Positions 1 through 6,818 are shown, numbered from the stretch's first letter. The stretch is 44,986 nt of DNA from a virus (IMGVR_UViG_3300009136_000010:1-44986), one strand, 5' to 3'. Notes: a model not told the origin generated them from the sequence alone. A program made the numbers and translations.

Positions 1-92
1 ACGATATTCCCATCGATGACGAGGTCCTGTACGGGAAGATCGGTTCGTTCGGCCATTTGGTTCATGCAACGGAGATCGCGGAGGCCCCATGA
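1..92 (+). CDS. C-terminal end of a conserved phage hypothetical protein (cut by window edge)
   Basis: The first codon in frame begins at base 3 and translation runs to TGA at 90-92. The peptide contains IDDEVLYGKIGSFGHLVHAT and is almost identical to the C-terminus of the complete gene at 43,683-43,979. Only the last 29 codons are present. The stop overlaps the next ATG (ATGA). The gene is partial because the window starts here; nothing suggests it is broken. Confidence 0.85.
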   Translation, partial: DIPIDDEVLYGKIGSFGHLVHATEIAEAP

Positions 93-316
93 GTGATTAC
101 GCAGGCTGGAAGTTCGTCCTGAAGATCAATGGCGCGGATGTCTACTACCACAAGGGCCGCGATAGCTACGCGATCGAGCGCGCATATCTGGGCGGGCTGA
201 CGCAACGCGAGCAAGACATTCTCGACGGCATCCTTGAGAATCGACGCGACGAGCCGGATTACCGCGAGAGCCCAGTTGGGCCGGGAGTATCTCACGTACT
301 AGGAGAGGTGTGGTGA
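89..316 (+). CDS. Small phage hypothetical protein (left copy)
   Basis: This 75-residue protein, beginning MSDYAGWKFVLKINGADVYY, overlaps the preceding stop by ATGA and ends one base into the next ATG. It is the shorter homologue of the 83-residue protein at 43,976-44,227. The two share both ends but differ in the middle, where the right copy has extra acidic and tyrosine residues. No domain is recognised. Conservation of both termini and of reading frame in two diverged copies shows it is a real gene. Confidence 0.8.
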   Translation: MSDYAGWKFVLKINGADVYYHKGRDSYAIERAYLGGLTQREQDILDGILENRRDEPDYRESPVGPGVSHVLGEVW

Positions 317-621
317 TGGACAAAGAGCTAATCGTTTCCGCGAAGATGTATCCAAGTGATTGTCACCATGGCTATACGATTAGGCGTACAGACGGGTTTG
401 TGATCGCGGACGTCATGCCGATTGATGAGGACGGAATTGAGGGGCGGGCGTATGCCAACTGCTTTGCTACTGCGGTAGAGATGCGCGAGGCGCTGAAGCG
501 AGTCCTTCCGTGGTTCACCCTCCTCGACTCAAGCGGCATGACGGATATCCAGGTCGCAGACATGGACAGTGATGTTGAAACAGCGGAACGTATTCTCGCC
601 AAAGCCCAAGGTGAATCATGA
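316..621 (+). CDS. Small phage hypothetical protein with a variable C-terminal half (left copy)
   Basis: This is a 101-residue protein. GTG codons lie at 310 and 313, but the ATG at 316 is preferred because it overlaps the previous TGA by one base after GGAGAGG. The N-terminal half (about 50 residues, with DCHHGYTIRRTDGFVIADVM) is nearly identical to the protein at 44,227-44,529. The C-terminal half is unrelated apart from the last few residues. This is modular exchange of the C-terminal half. Function unknown. Confidence 0.78.
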   Translation: MDKELIVSAKMYPSDCHHGYTIRRTDGFVIADVMPIDEDGIEGRAYANCFATAVEMREALKRVLPWFTLLDSSGMTDIQVADMDSDVETAERILAKAQGES

Positions 622-938
622 CGCAACCAACAGGCGGCATATGGATCGGCGAATACTACTACGTGGCGCTGCGAGTTGATCCCGAGACTATGCTAGGCGC
701 TGCGATCCTTGCAGGCTACCGCAATGGCAAGCTCGTCGAGATCGACGTTGGCGGCAAGCTGTTCGTGTCAGCGCCGACGGGAACGCTCCGGTGCTCCGAC
801 TGCAAGCACACGATGTCGGGGGAGGCATGGGCGAAGCATTGCTTTGACGAATCACGGTCCCGTGACGAGTACGTGGGGATAGACGAGGATGGGATCTGCC
901 CCGAGTGCGGGAAAAGCACGATGGAGGAAGTAGGGTAA
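618..938 (+). CDS. Small zinc-binding phage protein (left copy)
   Basis: A 106-residue protein overlapping the previous stop by 4 nt. It has two CxxC pairs, CSDC in the middle and CPEC near the end, with nearby His residues, consistent with a single structural zinc site. It is highly similar over its whole length to the protein at 44,526-44,846. The order of small zinc-ribbon genes here resembles phage early regions. No enzymatic motif is visible and the partner is unknown. Confidence 0.78.
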   Translation: MTQPTGGIWIGEYYYVALRVDPETMLGAAILAGYRNGKLVEIDVGGKLFVSAPTGTLRCSDCKHTMSGEAWAKHCFDESRSRDEYVGIDEDGICPECGKSTMEEVG

Positions 939-947
939 GGAGGCAGC

Positions 948-1265
948 ATGGAAGTCGCAACACTTGATGTGCTCCCTGGAGAGGGAGAGACGAAGACAGT
1001 CACATCGATTCGCGTGAGGAAGGTATGCGAGATGTGCGGCGAGTCGGCCCACTTTCGGTACACATACCTGTTTGAGAACTTCCGCAGCAATCCTGCATCA
1101 TCAGCCTATCGCCACGATGACTGCAGACTATGCTGTGATGTCGAAGTCTTCACGTGCAGGGAATGTCGACCGGAGACGCCGACTGGCTGCGATTCGGGCC
1201 CGAGTCGTTTTCCAGCAACTGAACGGTTCGCTCACATGTTCTTGGAGTGGGGGGATCAGAGTTAA
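948..1265 (+). CDS. Cys-rich zinc-binding hypothetical protein
   Basis: A 105-residue protein behind an ideal AAGGAGG site. It contains CEMCG, then CRLCC and CREC, giving at least two potential zinc clusters. The first 44 residues are repeated, with substitutions, at the very end of the window (44,856 onward). The predicted role is nucleic acid or protein binding through zinc ribbons, but there is no family-level identification. Confidence 0.75.
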   Translation: MEVATLDVLPGEGETKTVTSIRVRKVCEMCGESAHFRYTYLFENFRSNPASSAYRHDDCRLCCDVEVFTCRECRPETPTGCDSGPSRFPATERFAHMFLEWGDQS

Positions 1266-1279
1266 CGTAAGGAGGCAGC

Positions 1280-2074
1280 ATGGCAGCGGAGACGATGAAG
1301 GAGGCAATCGAGATCATCGCGCGGCCTTTCTTCACAGAGGAGGTCGAGTGGCGGATTCAGCGCAGTGGGATGAAGGGCGATAAGGCGTGGGCAATCGTCG
1401 TCCCATATATCACGGCACGGGCAGTCCACAATCGGCTCGACAAGGCGTTCGATCCGTGGGGTTGGCGGACCGAGTTTAGGGTGATGGAGGTTCCGGGCGG
1501 CACATCTGGGATCATCTGTCGATTGCATTATCGCAATCCAGATCCACCGGGCGGGACTTGGGAGTGGAAAGAGAACGGAGCTGGACAGACGAACATCGAG
1601 GCATTCAAAGGTGGGCTTTCCGACTCAGAGAAGCGGGCCTTCGAACAGCTAGGCGGCGGGCGATATCTGTACTCGCTTAGTGAGATGTTCGCAGAGACGA
1701 GTCATTCCAGTAGCGCCAAGTGCCCATTCTACGCCAAGACGAAGGAAGGCACCGTGTTCTACTGGGGGCCGCCGTTGCTACCGGACTGGGCTGTGCCCGG
1801 CGTCAAGAAGGCTGTACAGGAGTTGTCCGAGGAAGTGACCGGCGAGTCCGTCGACGAACCGATCGACTATCCTGAGTTCGATCGCATCATCACGTCGTTC
1901 GCAAATCGTCCCGGTGTCAAAGCTTTGCAAGAGGCGCAACTGTCGGCGCGAAAGCGCGGATGGGGTGACGATGAGCTATTCAAGTTCGCCAAGGAGCAAG
2001 GGATCAATCTGCGTGAGGGTCTGACGAAGGTCGGATGTATCAAGTTGCGCGACATGATCAAGGGAGGCGCGTGA
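1280..2074 (+). CDS. Rad52-family single-strand annealing protein
   Basis: This 264-residue protein has the Rad52/Rad22-type N-terminal core: an ITARAVHNRLDKAFDPWGWRT segment followed by the GGxYLYSL-like stretch at about residue 130. Rad52-family phage annealing proteins pair complementary single strands during replication-coupled recombination and head-full concatemer formation. The start follows GGAGG at 1271-1275. The gene ends by ATGA overlap with a SWIM-domain gene, which suggests co-translation. The C-terminal third (from about residue 175) looks like a separate, less conserved domain. No exonuclease partner is recognised nearby. Confidence 0.82.
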   Translation: MAAETMKEAIEIIARPFFTEEVEWRIQRSGMKGDKAWAIVVPYITARAVHNRLDKAFDPWGWRTEFRVMEVPGGTSGIICRLHYRNPDPPGGTWEWKENGAGQTNIEAFKGGLSDSEKRAFEQLGGGRYLYSLSEMFAETSHSSSAKCPFYAKTKEGTVFYWGPPLLPDWAVPGVKKAVQELSEEVTGESVDEPIDYPEFDRIITSFANRPGVKALQEAQLSARKRGWGDDELFKFAKEQGINLREGLTKVGCIKLRDMIKGGA

Positions 2075-2556
2075 TGAACGTAGCCGTCGCCGACATCCTT
2101 GCGAAGATCCCGACGCTACCCGCTGACTACGCTGACCATGTTCACCTAGGCGAGATCGTCGCAGGCGCGATGCTGGCTACCGTCGACTCATTCAGCGAGC
2201 ATCTCGCGAAGCGTGACTATGAAGTGAAGATCCAGCGCGGCGTAAAGGAGGGCGAGCTAATCGCGGAATGCCAGTGCCCGACGAGGGCTGACATACTGTG
2301 CAAGCACATCACCGCGTTTTACGCCGTCGCGAAGGCGGACGACGAAGCCGTGATTGCGACCCTGGCGAAGCGAGAGGCCCCGTTAGTGGAGGATACGCCC
2401 TCGCCTGTACCTGATGACGGCGACTTGCGCCCCGTAGGGCTACGCTTGATCGCGGATGGGCTGAAGAAAATCACCGAAGGCTTGCAAGAGATCGTTGACG
2501 GCATGGGGCTAGTCTCGAAGCAGAATACGCGGGACGTGCTTGATGCAACAGACTGA
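2074..2556 (+). CDS. SWIM zinc-finger protein
   Basis: The true start is the ATG at 2074, overlapping the Rad52-like stop, with GGGAGG just upstream; this gives 160 residues. Residues 66-78 form CxC-x7-CxH (Cys66, Cys68, Cys76, His78), the SWIM zinc-finger signature. SWIM proteins are known partners of recombinases (the Shu2/SWS1 family works with Rad51 paralogues). Overlap with the annealing-protein gene suggests a shared recombination job; this is inference. The C-terminal half is charged and probably helical. Confidence 0.75.
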   Translation: MNVAVADILAKIPTLPADYADHVHLGEIVAGAMLATVDSFSEHLAKRDYEVKIQRGVKEGELIAECQCPTRADILCKHITAFYAVAKADDEAVIATLAKREAPLVEDTPSPVPDDGDLRPVGLRLIADGLKKITEGLQEIVDGMGLVSKQNTRDVLDATD

Positions 2557-2571
2557 TGGGCGGGTAGCCCA
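2557..2571 (+). other. Short hairpin ahead of a small zinc-ribbon gene
   Basis: TGGGC-GGGTA-GCCCA forms a perfect 5-bp stem that lies 3' of the TGA at 2554-2556 and immediately 5' of AAAGGAGG (2571-2578), the ribosome site of the next gene. It may shield the 3' end or tune translation of the downstream gene. It lacks a T-run, so it is not an intrinsic terminator. Confidence 0.4.
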
Positions 2572-2585
2572 AAGGAGGATGAGGA

Positions 2586-2708
2586 ATGCACGTAGAACGG
2601 ACAACGTGTGTACATTGCGGACATACACAGAAGACTGTTCGTCCCTGGAAACACATCCCGCGTTGTAAGAATTGCCGCAAACCGATGAAGGAGGCCCCTG
2701 ATGACTGA
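2586..2708 (+). CDS. 40-residue zinc-ribbon protein
   Basis: A 40-codon ORF with CVHC near residue 8 and CKNC near residue 27, plus His residues: a minimal four-cysteine zinc ribbon. It starts at the ATG eight bases after AAAGGAGG-type sequence and overlaps the next gene by 8 nt. Its small size and context (a string of small Cys-rich proteins) fit a phage early protein. Function not known. Confidence 0.65.
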   Translation: MHVERTTCVHCGHTQKTVRPWKHIPRCKNCRKPMKEAPDD

Positions 2709-3018
2709 CCTAGCACGGGCGATCGCGGAAGAGCATTACCCGGCTGTTGATGAGAATCGCTCAGATTCTCTCAAGGGCCTACGCGATCAACGCTGCAATG
2801 AACTAGCGGACCTCATCGCCACCAAGCTCGCAGAGGTGAACACGGCACGCGACGAGCGGGATGCGAAGGTGTGGGCGGCGCTGACAGCAGAGAAGGCAAA
2901 CCGCGACAGTGAATACCCGCCACCATACGGACACGATTGCCGTTGGTGCGGAGAATGCACGGAGAAGATGTGGGCTGGTCTTGACGAAGCCCTCGCCCTA
3001 CTCGGAGGTGGAGAATGA
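2701..3018 (+). CDS. Hypothetical early protein with a CxxC pair
   Basis: A 105-residue protein, ATG preceded by GAAGGAGG inside the previous gene. The N-terminal two thirds are charged and helical; the C-terminal part has CRWCGEC followed by an Ala/Leu-rich helix. It overlaps the next gene through ATGA. No family is recognised. The closely similar arrangement of helix plus small zinc knuckle is common in phage early proteins. Confidence 0.72.
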   Translation: MTDLARAIAEEHYPAVDENRSDSLKGLRDQRCNELADLIATKLAEVNTARDERDAKVWAALTAEKANRDSEYPPPYGHDCRWCGECTEKMWAGLDEALALLGGGE

Positions 3019-3518
3019 CTGATGCGATCGAACGGTTCAAGGAGCGATCTAGCTTGCTGGACGGACGCAATAAAGTTTTCGACATCGAGCTTGGCGAATT
3101 GCTTCCCGAACTCGCCGCGCTGGAGGCCGAGAACGTGAAGTTGCGGGAGGCGTTCGACAAGGCGTGGGAATGGATCGACCACGAGGAAGTCAAGGGAGTG
3201 TGCCAATTGGGGGCGCTTCATGGGATGCACGGTCCAAACGCAGCCCGTGTATATCAGGCTGCGTTTAAGATGCGCAATACCCTTTCCTCCGCGCTGAGTG
3301 ACAAAGTGCTGGTGCCGTTGGACAAGCTGCGGGAGATCTTCGAGATTCTTCTTCGAGACATTCGTACCGAGGACACGGGCAGGGCGGCGGCTCCACTTGC
3401 TGACTGGCTCGCGGCGCTGATCGGAGAGGCGACTAGGATCGATTGGGATGCAGTTCGTGACGCCAAAAGGACATTCTACCATCCTGATGGCCTGCATCGG
3501 AATCCGCGACGTGGTTAG
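3015..3518 (+). CDS. Hypothetical coiled-coil protein
   Basis: A 167-residue protein beginning MTDAIERFKERSSLLDGR. Residues about 28-50 (LLPELAALEAENVKLREAF) form a heptad-patterned coiled coil, suggesting oligomerisation. It overlaps the preceding stop by ATGA and is the last gene before a 487-bp stretch of short ORFs and regulatory sequence. No catalytic motif is visible. Confidence 0.72.
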   Translation: MTDAIERFKERSSLLDGRNKVFDIELGELLPELAALEAENVKLREAFDKAWEWIDHEEVKGVCQLGALHGMHGPNAARVYQAAFKMRNTLSSALSDKVLVPLDKLREIFEILLRDIRTEDTGRAAAPLADWLAALIGEATRIDWDAVRDAKRTFYHPDGLHRNPRRG

Positions 3519-3530
3519 AGACGAAAGACT

Positions 3531-3669
3531 GAGACGGTAGCCTGAAGGAGGTGATTGCTTTGCCGTATGAGCACGAATTGACAGCAGATCCGCTCGCTCA
3601 ACATCGGCCATCGCGAGAGGTGGGGGCTGCGCATCCGCCCGGAACCACGCAGAGACGGTAGCCTGAAGG
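3531..3669 (+). repeat. 18-bp direct repeat pair containing ribosome sites
   Basis: GAGACGGTAGCCTGAAGG occurs at 3531-3548 and again at 3652-3669, 121 bp apart. Each copy ends in the purine-rich ribosome site of a small ORF (TTG at 3560 and ATG at 3678). This looks like duplication of a translation-initiation cassette, letting small genes be swapped in as units. The intervening sequence holds one possible 33-codon ORF. Confidence 0.6.
3560..3661 (+). CDS. Possible 33-codon TTG-start ORF
   Basis: TTG at 3560 follows AAGGAGGTGAT (3545-3555), an almost perfect complement of the 3' end of 16S rRNA. The frame runs 33 codons to TAG at 3659. An in-frame GTG at 3551 is too close to the ribosome site. 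The peptide has no recognisable domain. The exceptional ribosome site is the only strong argument for translation, so this could equally be a leader peptide or a remnant. Confidence 0.35.
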   Translation: MPYEHELTADPLAQHRPSREVGAAHPPGTTQRR

Positions 3670-3677
3670 GAGGGGAG

Positions 3678-3857
3678 ATGAAGGCAGAGTGGCGCATACA
3701 AGGACCCAATATCGGTATCGTTCTAATCGGCATTGCTACTCTTGTTGAGGGCGCTATTCAAGTCGCTTCTCTTGGCGTGGTCAGTCCTGATTTAGCTCTT
3801 CAGGTTGCCTTGCGCCGGGCCAGCTGGAGGCGCCGACGCGGACTGGCAAAGAGGTAA
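3678..3857 (+). CDS. Small single-pass membrane protein
   Basis: A 59-codon ORF behind AAGGGAGGGGAG. Residues 11-38 are hydrophobic (NIGIVLIGIATLVEGAIQV), and the C-terminus is very basic (RRASWRRRRGLAKR), so a membrane-anchored peptide with a positive cytoplasmic tail is predicted. It sits between the duplicated translation cassette and a promoter. Family unknown. Confidence 0.55.
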   Translation: MKAEWRIQGPNIGIVLIGIATLVEGAIQVASLGVVSPDLALQVALRRASWRRRRGLAKR

Positions 3858-3885
3858 CAGAAGCCCCAGACGGTGACTAGGGAGG

Positions 3886-3914
3886 TTGGTTTCCGTGGCC
3901 GGATCTGATACAAT
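3886..3914 (+). promoter_or_regulatory. Promoter TTGGTT-17-TACAAT with extended -10
   Basis: TTGGTT at 3886-3891, a 17-bp spacer, then TACAAT at 3909-3914 preceded by TGA (extended -10). The same -35, -10 and spacing recur at 40,741-40,769. It would start transcription near 3921, exactly at the first base of a structured leader ahead of the replication protein gene. Bases around the -35 also show TTTC after TTGG in both copies. Confidence 0.6.
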
Positions 3915-3920
3915 AGAAGC

Positions 3921-3980
3921 GCGGGCGGCCTTCCGTTGGGTCATCCGTACCCGTCTTGCGAGATCGGACGGGTCGCCCGC
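3921..3980 (+). promoter_or_regulatory. Structured 5' leader of the replication gene
   Basis: GCGGGCG (3921-3927) pairs with CGCCCGC (3974-3980). Inside it ACCCGTC (3949-3955) pairs with GACGGGT (3967-3973), stacking directly on the outer stem. A competing pairing of GGGT (3938-3941) with ACCC (3949-3952) would disrupt the inner stem, so two alternative folds exist. It begins where transcription from the 3886 promoter should start and ends 11 bases before AAGGGG, the ribosome site at 3992. It could be a translational switch or an origin-associated RNA. Confidence 0.5.
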
Positions 3981-4005
3981 AACCTACTCGCAAGGGGTTG
4001 ATTGA

Positions 4006-4833
4006 ATGCCAGCGAAAGGAACAACGCGGCGCGAGCCTTGGAATCCTCTTCTCAAAAGCTATCCTTTTAGCGAGAAAGTGAACACGGTTTCCATCGGGGC
4101 CGAGACGCTATTCACGCGTCTCGTTGCTCAGGCGGATGATTACGGGAACTTCTACGGTGAACCACGCAAACTACTTGCATACCTCTACGGCCATCGGTTT
4201 GCAGCCAAGCAAGTGACCGAGACGGATATGGGCCGTTGGCGGACCGAACTCGTTACGTGTACGGTCGGACCCTTGATAGCGACGTACTCCGAGAACGGTT
4301 CCGAGTACATCCACCTGCTTGATTCAAGGCGGATACTGCGGGCTGACGTAACCCCCGATGAGAGGTTCCCGCGAGAGCCAGCAAACCTGGAAGAGAAGGC
4401 CCTCTCCGAACATGTATCGAGAACGTCCCGTCCACGTCCCGTAAACGTCCCCCTAGACCCAGAAGAGACCCAGACCCATACCAAGACCCATAAGAAAGAA
4501 TGGTTCAATTCCTTCTGGAAGATCTATCCGAAGAAGCGCGGCAAGGGCAAAGCCGAAGAGTCCTTCGCGAAGAAGGTCACCTCGCAGCTCATATATGACG
4601 CGGTGATGGCGGGCCTTGAGAAGCATCTGGGCTGTGCGGATTGGGAGAAGGAAGGCGGCCAGTTCATCCCGAACCCGGCGACGTGGTTGAATCAGCGGCG
4701 GTGGGAGGACGAGCCGGAGGCGGGGAACAGAGGCAACCGTGCAGACGGCCACGATCCGGAGATTTATGAGGCGGCGGTGGAGCGCCAGCGGTTGGCGCGA
4801 GTAGCAGCACGCAAGGAGGCGAGCGATGACTGA
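4006..4833 (+). CDS. Replication initiation protein, DnaD/O-like
   Basis: A 275-residue protein. The N-terminal third (residues 20-110) resembles winged-helix phage replication proteins (SIGAETLFTRLVAQADDYGNF). The C-terminal part has the FNSFWKIYPKKRGKGKAEES and FIPNPATWLNQRRWEDE motifs, typical of the helicase-loader end of phage O/DnaD-type initiators. It likely binds the origin and loads the host helicase, since no phage helicase or polymerase is visible here. The middle (about 110-160) is a proline/threonine-rich linker. Expression is probably controlled by the promoter and leader just upstream. Confidence 0.78.
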   Translation: MPAKGTTRREPWNPLLKSYPFSEKVNTVSIGAETLFTRLVAQADDYGNFYGEPRKLLAYLYGHRFAAKQVTETDMGRWRTELVTCTVGPLIATYSENGSEYIHLLDSRRILRADVTPDERFPREPANLEEKALSEHVSRTSRPRPVNVPLDPEETQTHTKTHKKEWFNSFWKIYPKKRGKGKAEESFAKKVTSQLIYDAVMAGLEKHLGCADWEKEGGQFIPNPATWLNQRRWEDEPEAGNRGNRADGHDPEIYEAAVERQRLARVAARKEASDD

Positions 4834-5041
4834 ACTAACGCGGAAGGTGGAGTTCCCTAGCAGTTTAGTGGCGTATCCAGAGATCGCAGAACCGATCATG
4901 ACTACCGAGGACGCGAAACAATTACTGCTTGACCTTGATGGTCAAGTCATGCTGCGCGGACGTCTCTATCGTATCATTGTAAGGTCAGCAGGCGCGGGAT
5001 GTCAGCGTGTGACGCTAAAGCGATGGTCTGCTGATGAATAG
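4826..5041 (+). CDS. Hypothetical 71-residue protein
   Basis: ATG overlaps the end of the replication gene by 8 nt behind GGAGGCGAGCG. The sequence carries a short beta-rich C-terminal region (QVMLRGRLYRIIVRS). No domain recognised. It probably belongs to the replication operon because of the overlap. Confidence 0.65.
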   Translation: MTELTRKVEFPSSLVAYPEIAEPIMTTEDAKQLLLDLDGQVMLRGRLYRIIVRSAGAGCQRVTLKRWSADE

Positions 5042-5195
5042 ACTTCGAATGTGGTGGCGGGAACAGGTAGGCAAACCGTTCTGGTGTTGGCTCTGGCAAG
5101 CAGAATGGATTCCACTTGGGAGAGCGGCTCCACATGTTCTTGGTTTCTGGCTCGGATCGAAGGGGCAGCGGCAAGCTGACGAAACTCGTGATTGA
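5034..5195 (+). CDS. Tryptophan-rich small protein
   Basis: A 53-codon ORF overlapping the previous stop by 8 nt. It has eight tryptophans (MWWREQVGKPFWCWLWQAEW), suggesting an amphipathic membrane-associated peptide. There is no strong ribosome site, so translation probably depends on coupling. Family unknown. Confidence 0.5.
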   Translation: MNRLRMWWREQVGKPFWCWLWQAEWIPLGRAAPHVLGFWLGSKGQRQADETRD

Positions 5196-5216
5196 GATAG
5201 GGCGAGGAGGCGAACG

Positions 5217-5531
5217 ATGAAGACTGAGGAGAGAGCGAGGCGGCTCGTTTATAACGTTGCGAACTCACTTGGCGCAGAGACGCCCAGGGGACCGCAGCTA
5301 GAGAAGGCGGCGAAAGAGACTTTGCGGCATGTTCGTGAAGCCCAACGCGAGGCGGAGGCGGAGACGAGGGCAACCGATAAAGCCGCGATCCCATCAAATT
5401 GGCTCGATCCTTTGTTGTCAGGAGACGACGGACTTCTGGTGCCTGCAGGCTGTCCGGAGATCGAGAAACTGCTGAATGAGTTACGCGAGCGCATCGATAC
5501 CCTCTCATCGGCCTACGGAGATCCGCCATGA
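5217..5531 (+). CDS. Hypothetical helical protein
   Basis: A 104-residue protein behind GAGGAGGCGAACG. It is charged, alanine/glutamate-rich and mostly helical, with a leucine-patterned C-terminus (IEKLLNELRERIDTLSS). It overlaps the next gene by ATGA. Function not recognised. Confidence 0.7.
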   Translation: MKTEERARRLVYNVANSLGAETPRGPQLEKAAKETLRHVREAQREAEAETRATDKAAIPSNWLDPLLSGDDGLLVPAGCPEIEKLLNELRERIDTLSSAYGDPP

Positions 5532-5749
5532 GTCAACGTAGCGACATACGTGCGGCTTTGGAGGCTGGCGATATCCTGACGCGCCTCGATTGCCTGAAGC
5601 GCTTCGGCTGTTTTGAGGCGGGTGCGAGGGTTACGGAGCTGCGACAGGTGGGGATGGTCATCGATCCGGTAAGGGTGTGGCGCGACGGCAAGAAACGCCC
5701 TGCGTGGCGGCTGCGCGAGGGACCACTGACTCTGTTCAAGGAGGCGTGA
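5528..5749 (+). CDS. Small helix-turn-helix protein
   Basis: This 73-residue protein matches the phage HTH pattern in which ILTRLDCLKRFG is followed by ARVTELRQVGMVID and a basic strand (GKKRPAWRL), as in small winged-helix domain proteins. It likely binds DNA, perhaps as a transcription or replication accessory factor. It overlaps the previous gene by ATGA and is followed, after a 30-bp gap, by an HNH-type gene. Confidence 0.6.
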   Translation: MSQRSDIRAALEAGDILTRLDCLKRFGCFEAGARVTELRQVGMVIDPVRVWRDGKKRPAWRLREGPLTLFKEA

Positions 5750-5779
5750 TGGACAAGACAGCGCTGAAGGCGGTGAGCG

Positions 5780-6766
5780 ATGCCGAAGACCGGACCGAGT
5801 GAGAAGACGCGACGTGGCGTGATGGAACGCGATCAGGGTGAGTGCCAGTTCTGGCATCGTGAGTCAGTACCAGCGACGGAGATCTCGCACTTCAAGCATC
5901 AGGGGCCGGGGGGTTTACCGCCTGAGCACGAACGGAACCAGCCGGGCAACTTAGCGGCGTCGTGCGGGGAGTGTCACTTGCGATTCCCGCCGAATGGGAA
6001 CTCGCGATGGGTCGAGTTCGCGCAATGCCGTGTGATGAAGATCCTCGATCCTGACGGCAATGAGGTCCCCGAGCGCGATCTATGGATCTACAATCGTTGG
6101 CGCAAACAGGCGGCGATCGAGGCGGCTCAGTCCCTTCAGACCATAGGCGAGATCGACAGCAGCGTGGGCGAGATGATGCGTGATCTGAGAGATGGCGCGG
6201 AGTTCCTTCAGGGCGTGCGACCGGGCGTCAATCCATTCGACGAGCACGTGTCGGGCCTCGGGTGGGACCCGATCAAGGCGAACGACATCGCGGACGTATA
6301 CGAGTGGGCGGTAGAGCGTGAGGGCTGGCCGTCGGAGGCAAACTACGCGAAGATGAAACTCATATATGATAGCGTGGTCGAGGAAGATAAGCCTTCGAAG
6401 TCATTCGTAACATCGGCGGCGACAGGCGCATCGTATTCGACGCTCCGGAAGGATCTCATCAAGGCGGGGCTGATCGCGGCGCAACCGTGGACGTATCTCG
6501 TATTCTCTCCGGAGGTCCTTGGACCTGGTTCATCTGACATGGACTGGTCGGATGGTGGAGTCGGAAGTTCGCTTCCCGTATTCATCCGGACGCGCAAGGA
6601 AGACGAACTCATAGCCGAGGCGACGAAGCGCGGCCTTGCGGCGCTGAAGATCAACGCATTCAAGGGCCGTCTCAAGTTCAAGCGTGGCAAGGACGGCGGG
6701 CTATTCGACACGCAGACGGGGGAGGCGATAGAGCTGTTGACACTTGAGGAGTGGCTGGGGGCTTGA
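5780..6766 (+). CDS. HNH-like nuclease domain fused to a longer C-terminal region
   Basis: A 328-residue protein. Residues about 10-75 show an HNH-like layout: GECQFWH, EISHFKHQG, NQPGNLAASCGECHLRF (His, Asn, His in order, with CGEC as half of a zinc site). The usual first CxxC is CQFWH, so the zinc site may be C-H/C-C. The remaining 250 residues are helical with a winged-helix-like stretch (SYSTLRKDLIKAGLI). It may be a recombination or replication nuclease rather than a homing enzyme because it stands alone in the operon. A strong promoter begins within its last codons. Confidence 0.6.
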   Translation: MPKTGPSEKTRRGVMERDQGECQFWHRESVPATEISHFKHQGPGGLPPEHERNQPGNLAASCGECHLRFPPNGNSRWVEFAQCRVMKILDPDGNEVPERDLWIYNRWRKQAAIEAAQSLQTIGEIDSSVGEMMRDLRDGAEFLQGVRPGVNPFDEHVSGLGWDPIKANDIADVYEWAVEREGWPSEANYAKMKLIYDSVVEEDKPSKSFVTSAATGASYSTLRKDLIKAGLIAAQPWTYLVFSPEVLGPGSSDMDWSDGGVGSSLPVFIRTRKEDELIAEATKRGLAALKINAFKGRLKFKRGKDGGLFDTQTGEAIELLTLEEWLGA

Positions 6767-6791
6767 CATTAGGCATAGGGTATGGTATAGT
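6763..6791 (+). promoter_or_regulatory. Strong sigma70-type promoter
   Basis: TTGACA (6763-6768), 17-bp spacer, TATAGT (6786-6791) with TGG just before (extended -10). It is the best match to the bacterial consensus in the window. It overlaps the stop of the HNH-like gene and would drive the operon starting with the zinc-ribbon gene at 6819. Host RNA polymerase is the expected reader. Confidence 0.8.
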
Positions 6792-6818
6792 AGAGACGTG
6801 GGGCTCAAGGAGGCATGA

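Larger units (their letters stand above)
1..1078. repeat. Left copy of a diverged terminal homology block
   Basis: Bases 1-1078 align with 43,888-44,986 over the full length and carry the same five genes in the same order. The match is not exact: there are scattered substitutions, the second gene lacks 8 codons present in the right copy, and the 3' half of the third gene (about 470-600) is replaced by unrelated sequence although both copies end alike. An exact direct terminal repeat would not differ. This is either a strain-variant overlap closing a circular assembly or a true gene-block duplication. Confidence 0.9.

Noticed and set aside
2787-3701. Minus-strand ORF of 304 codons
   Set aside because: It covers three well supported plus-strand genes with ATGA overlaps and ribosome sites, and has no recognisable protein features.
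5749-5802. 17-codon ORF before the HNH-like gene
   Set aside because: Too short, no conserved feature, and its only support is overlap with the previous stop.
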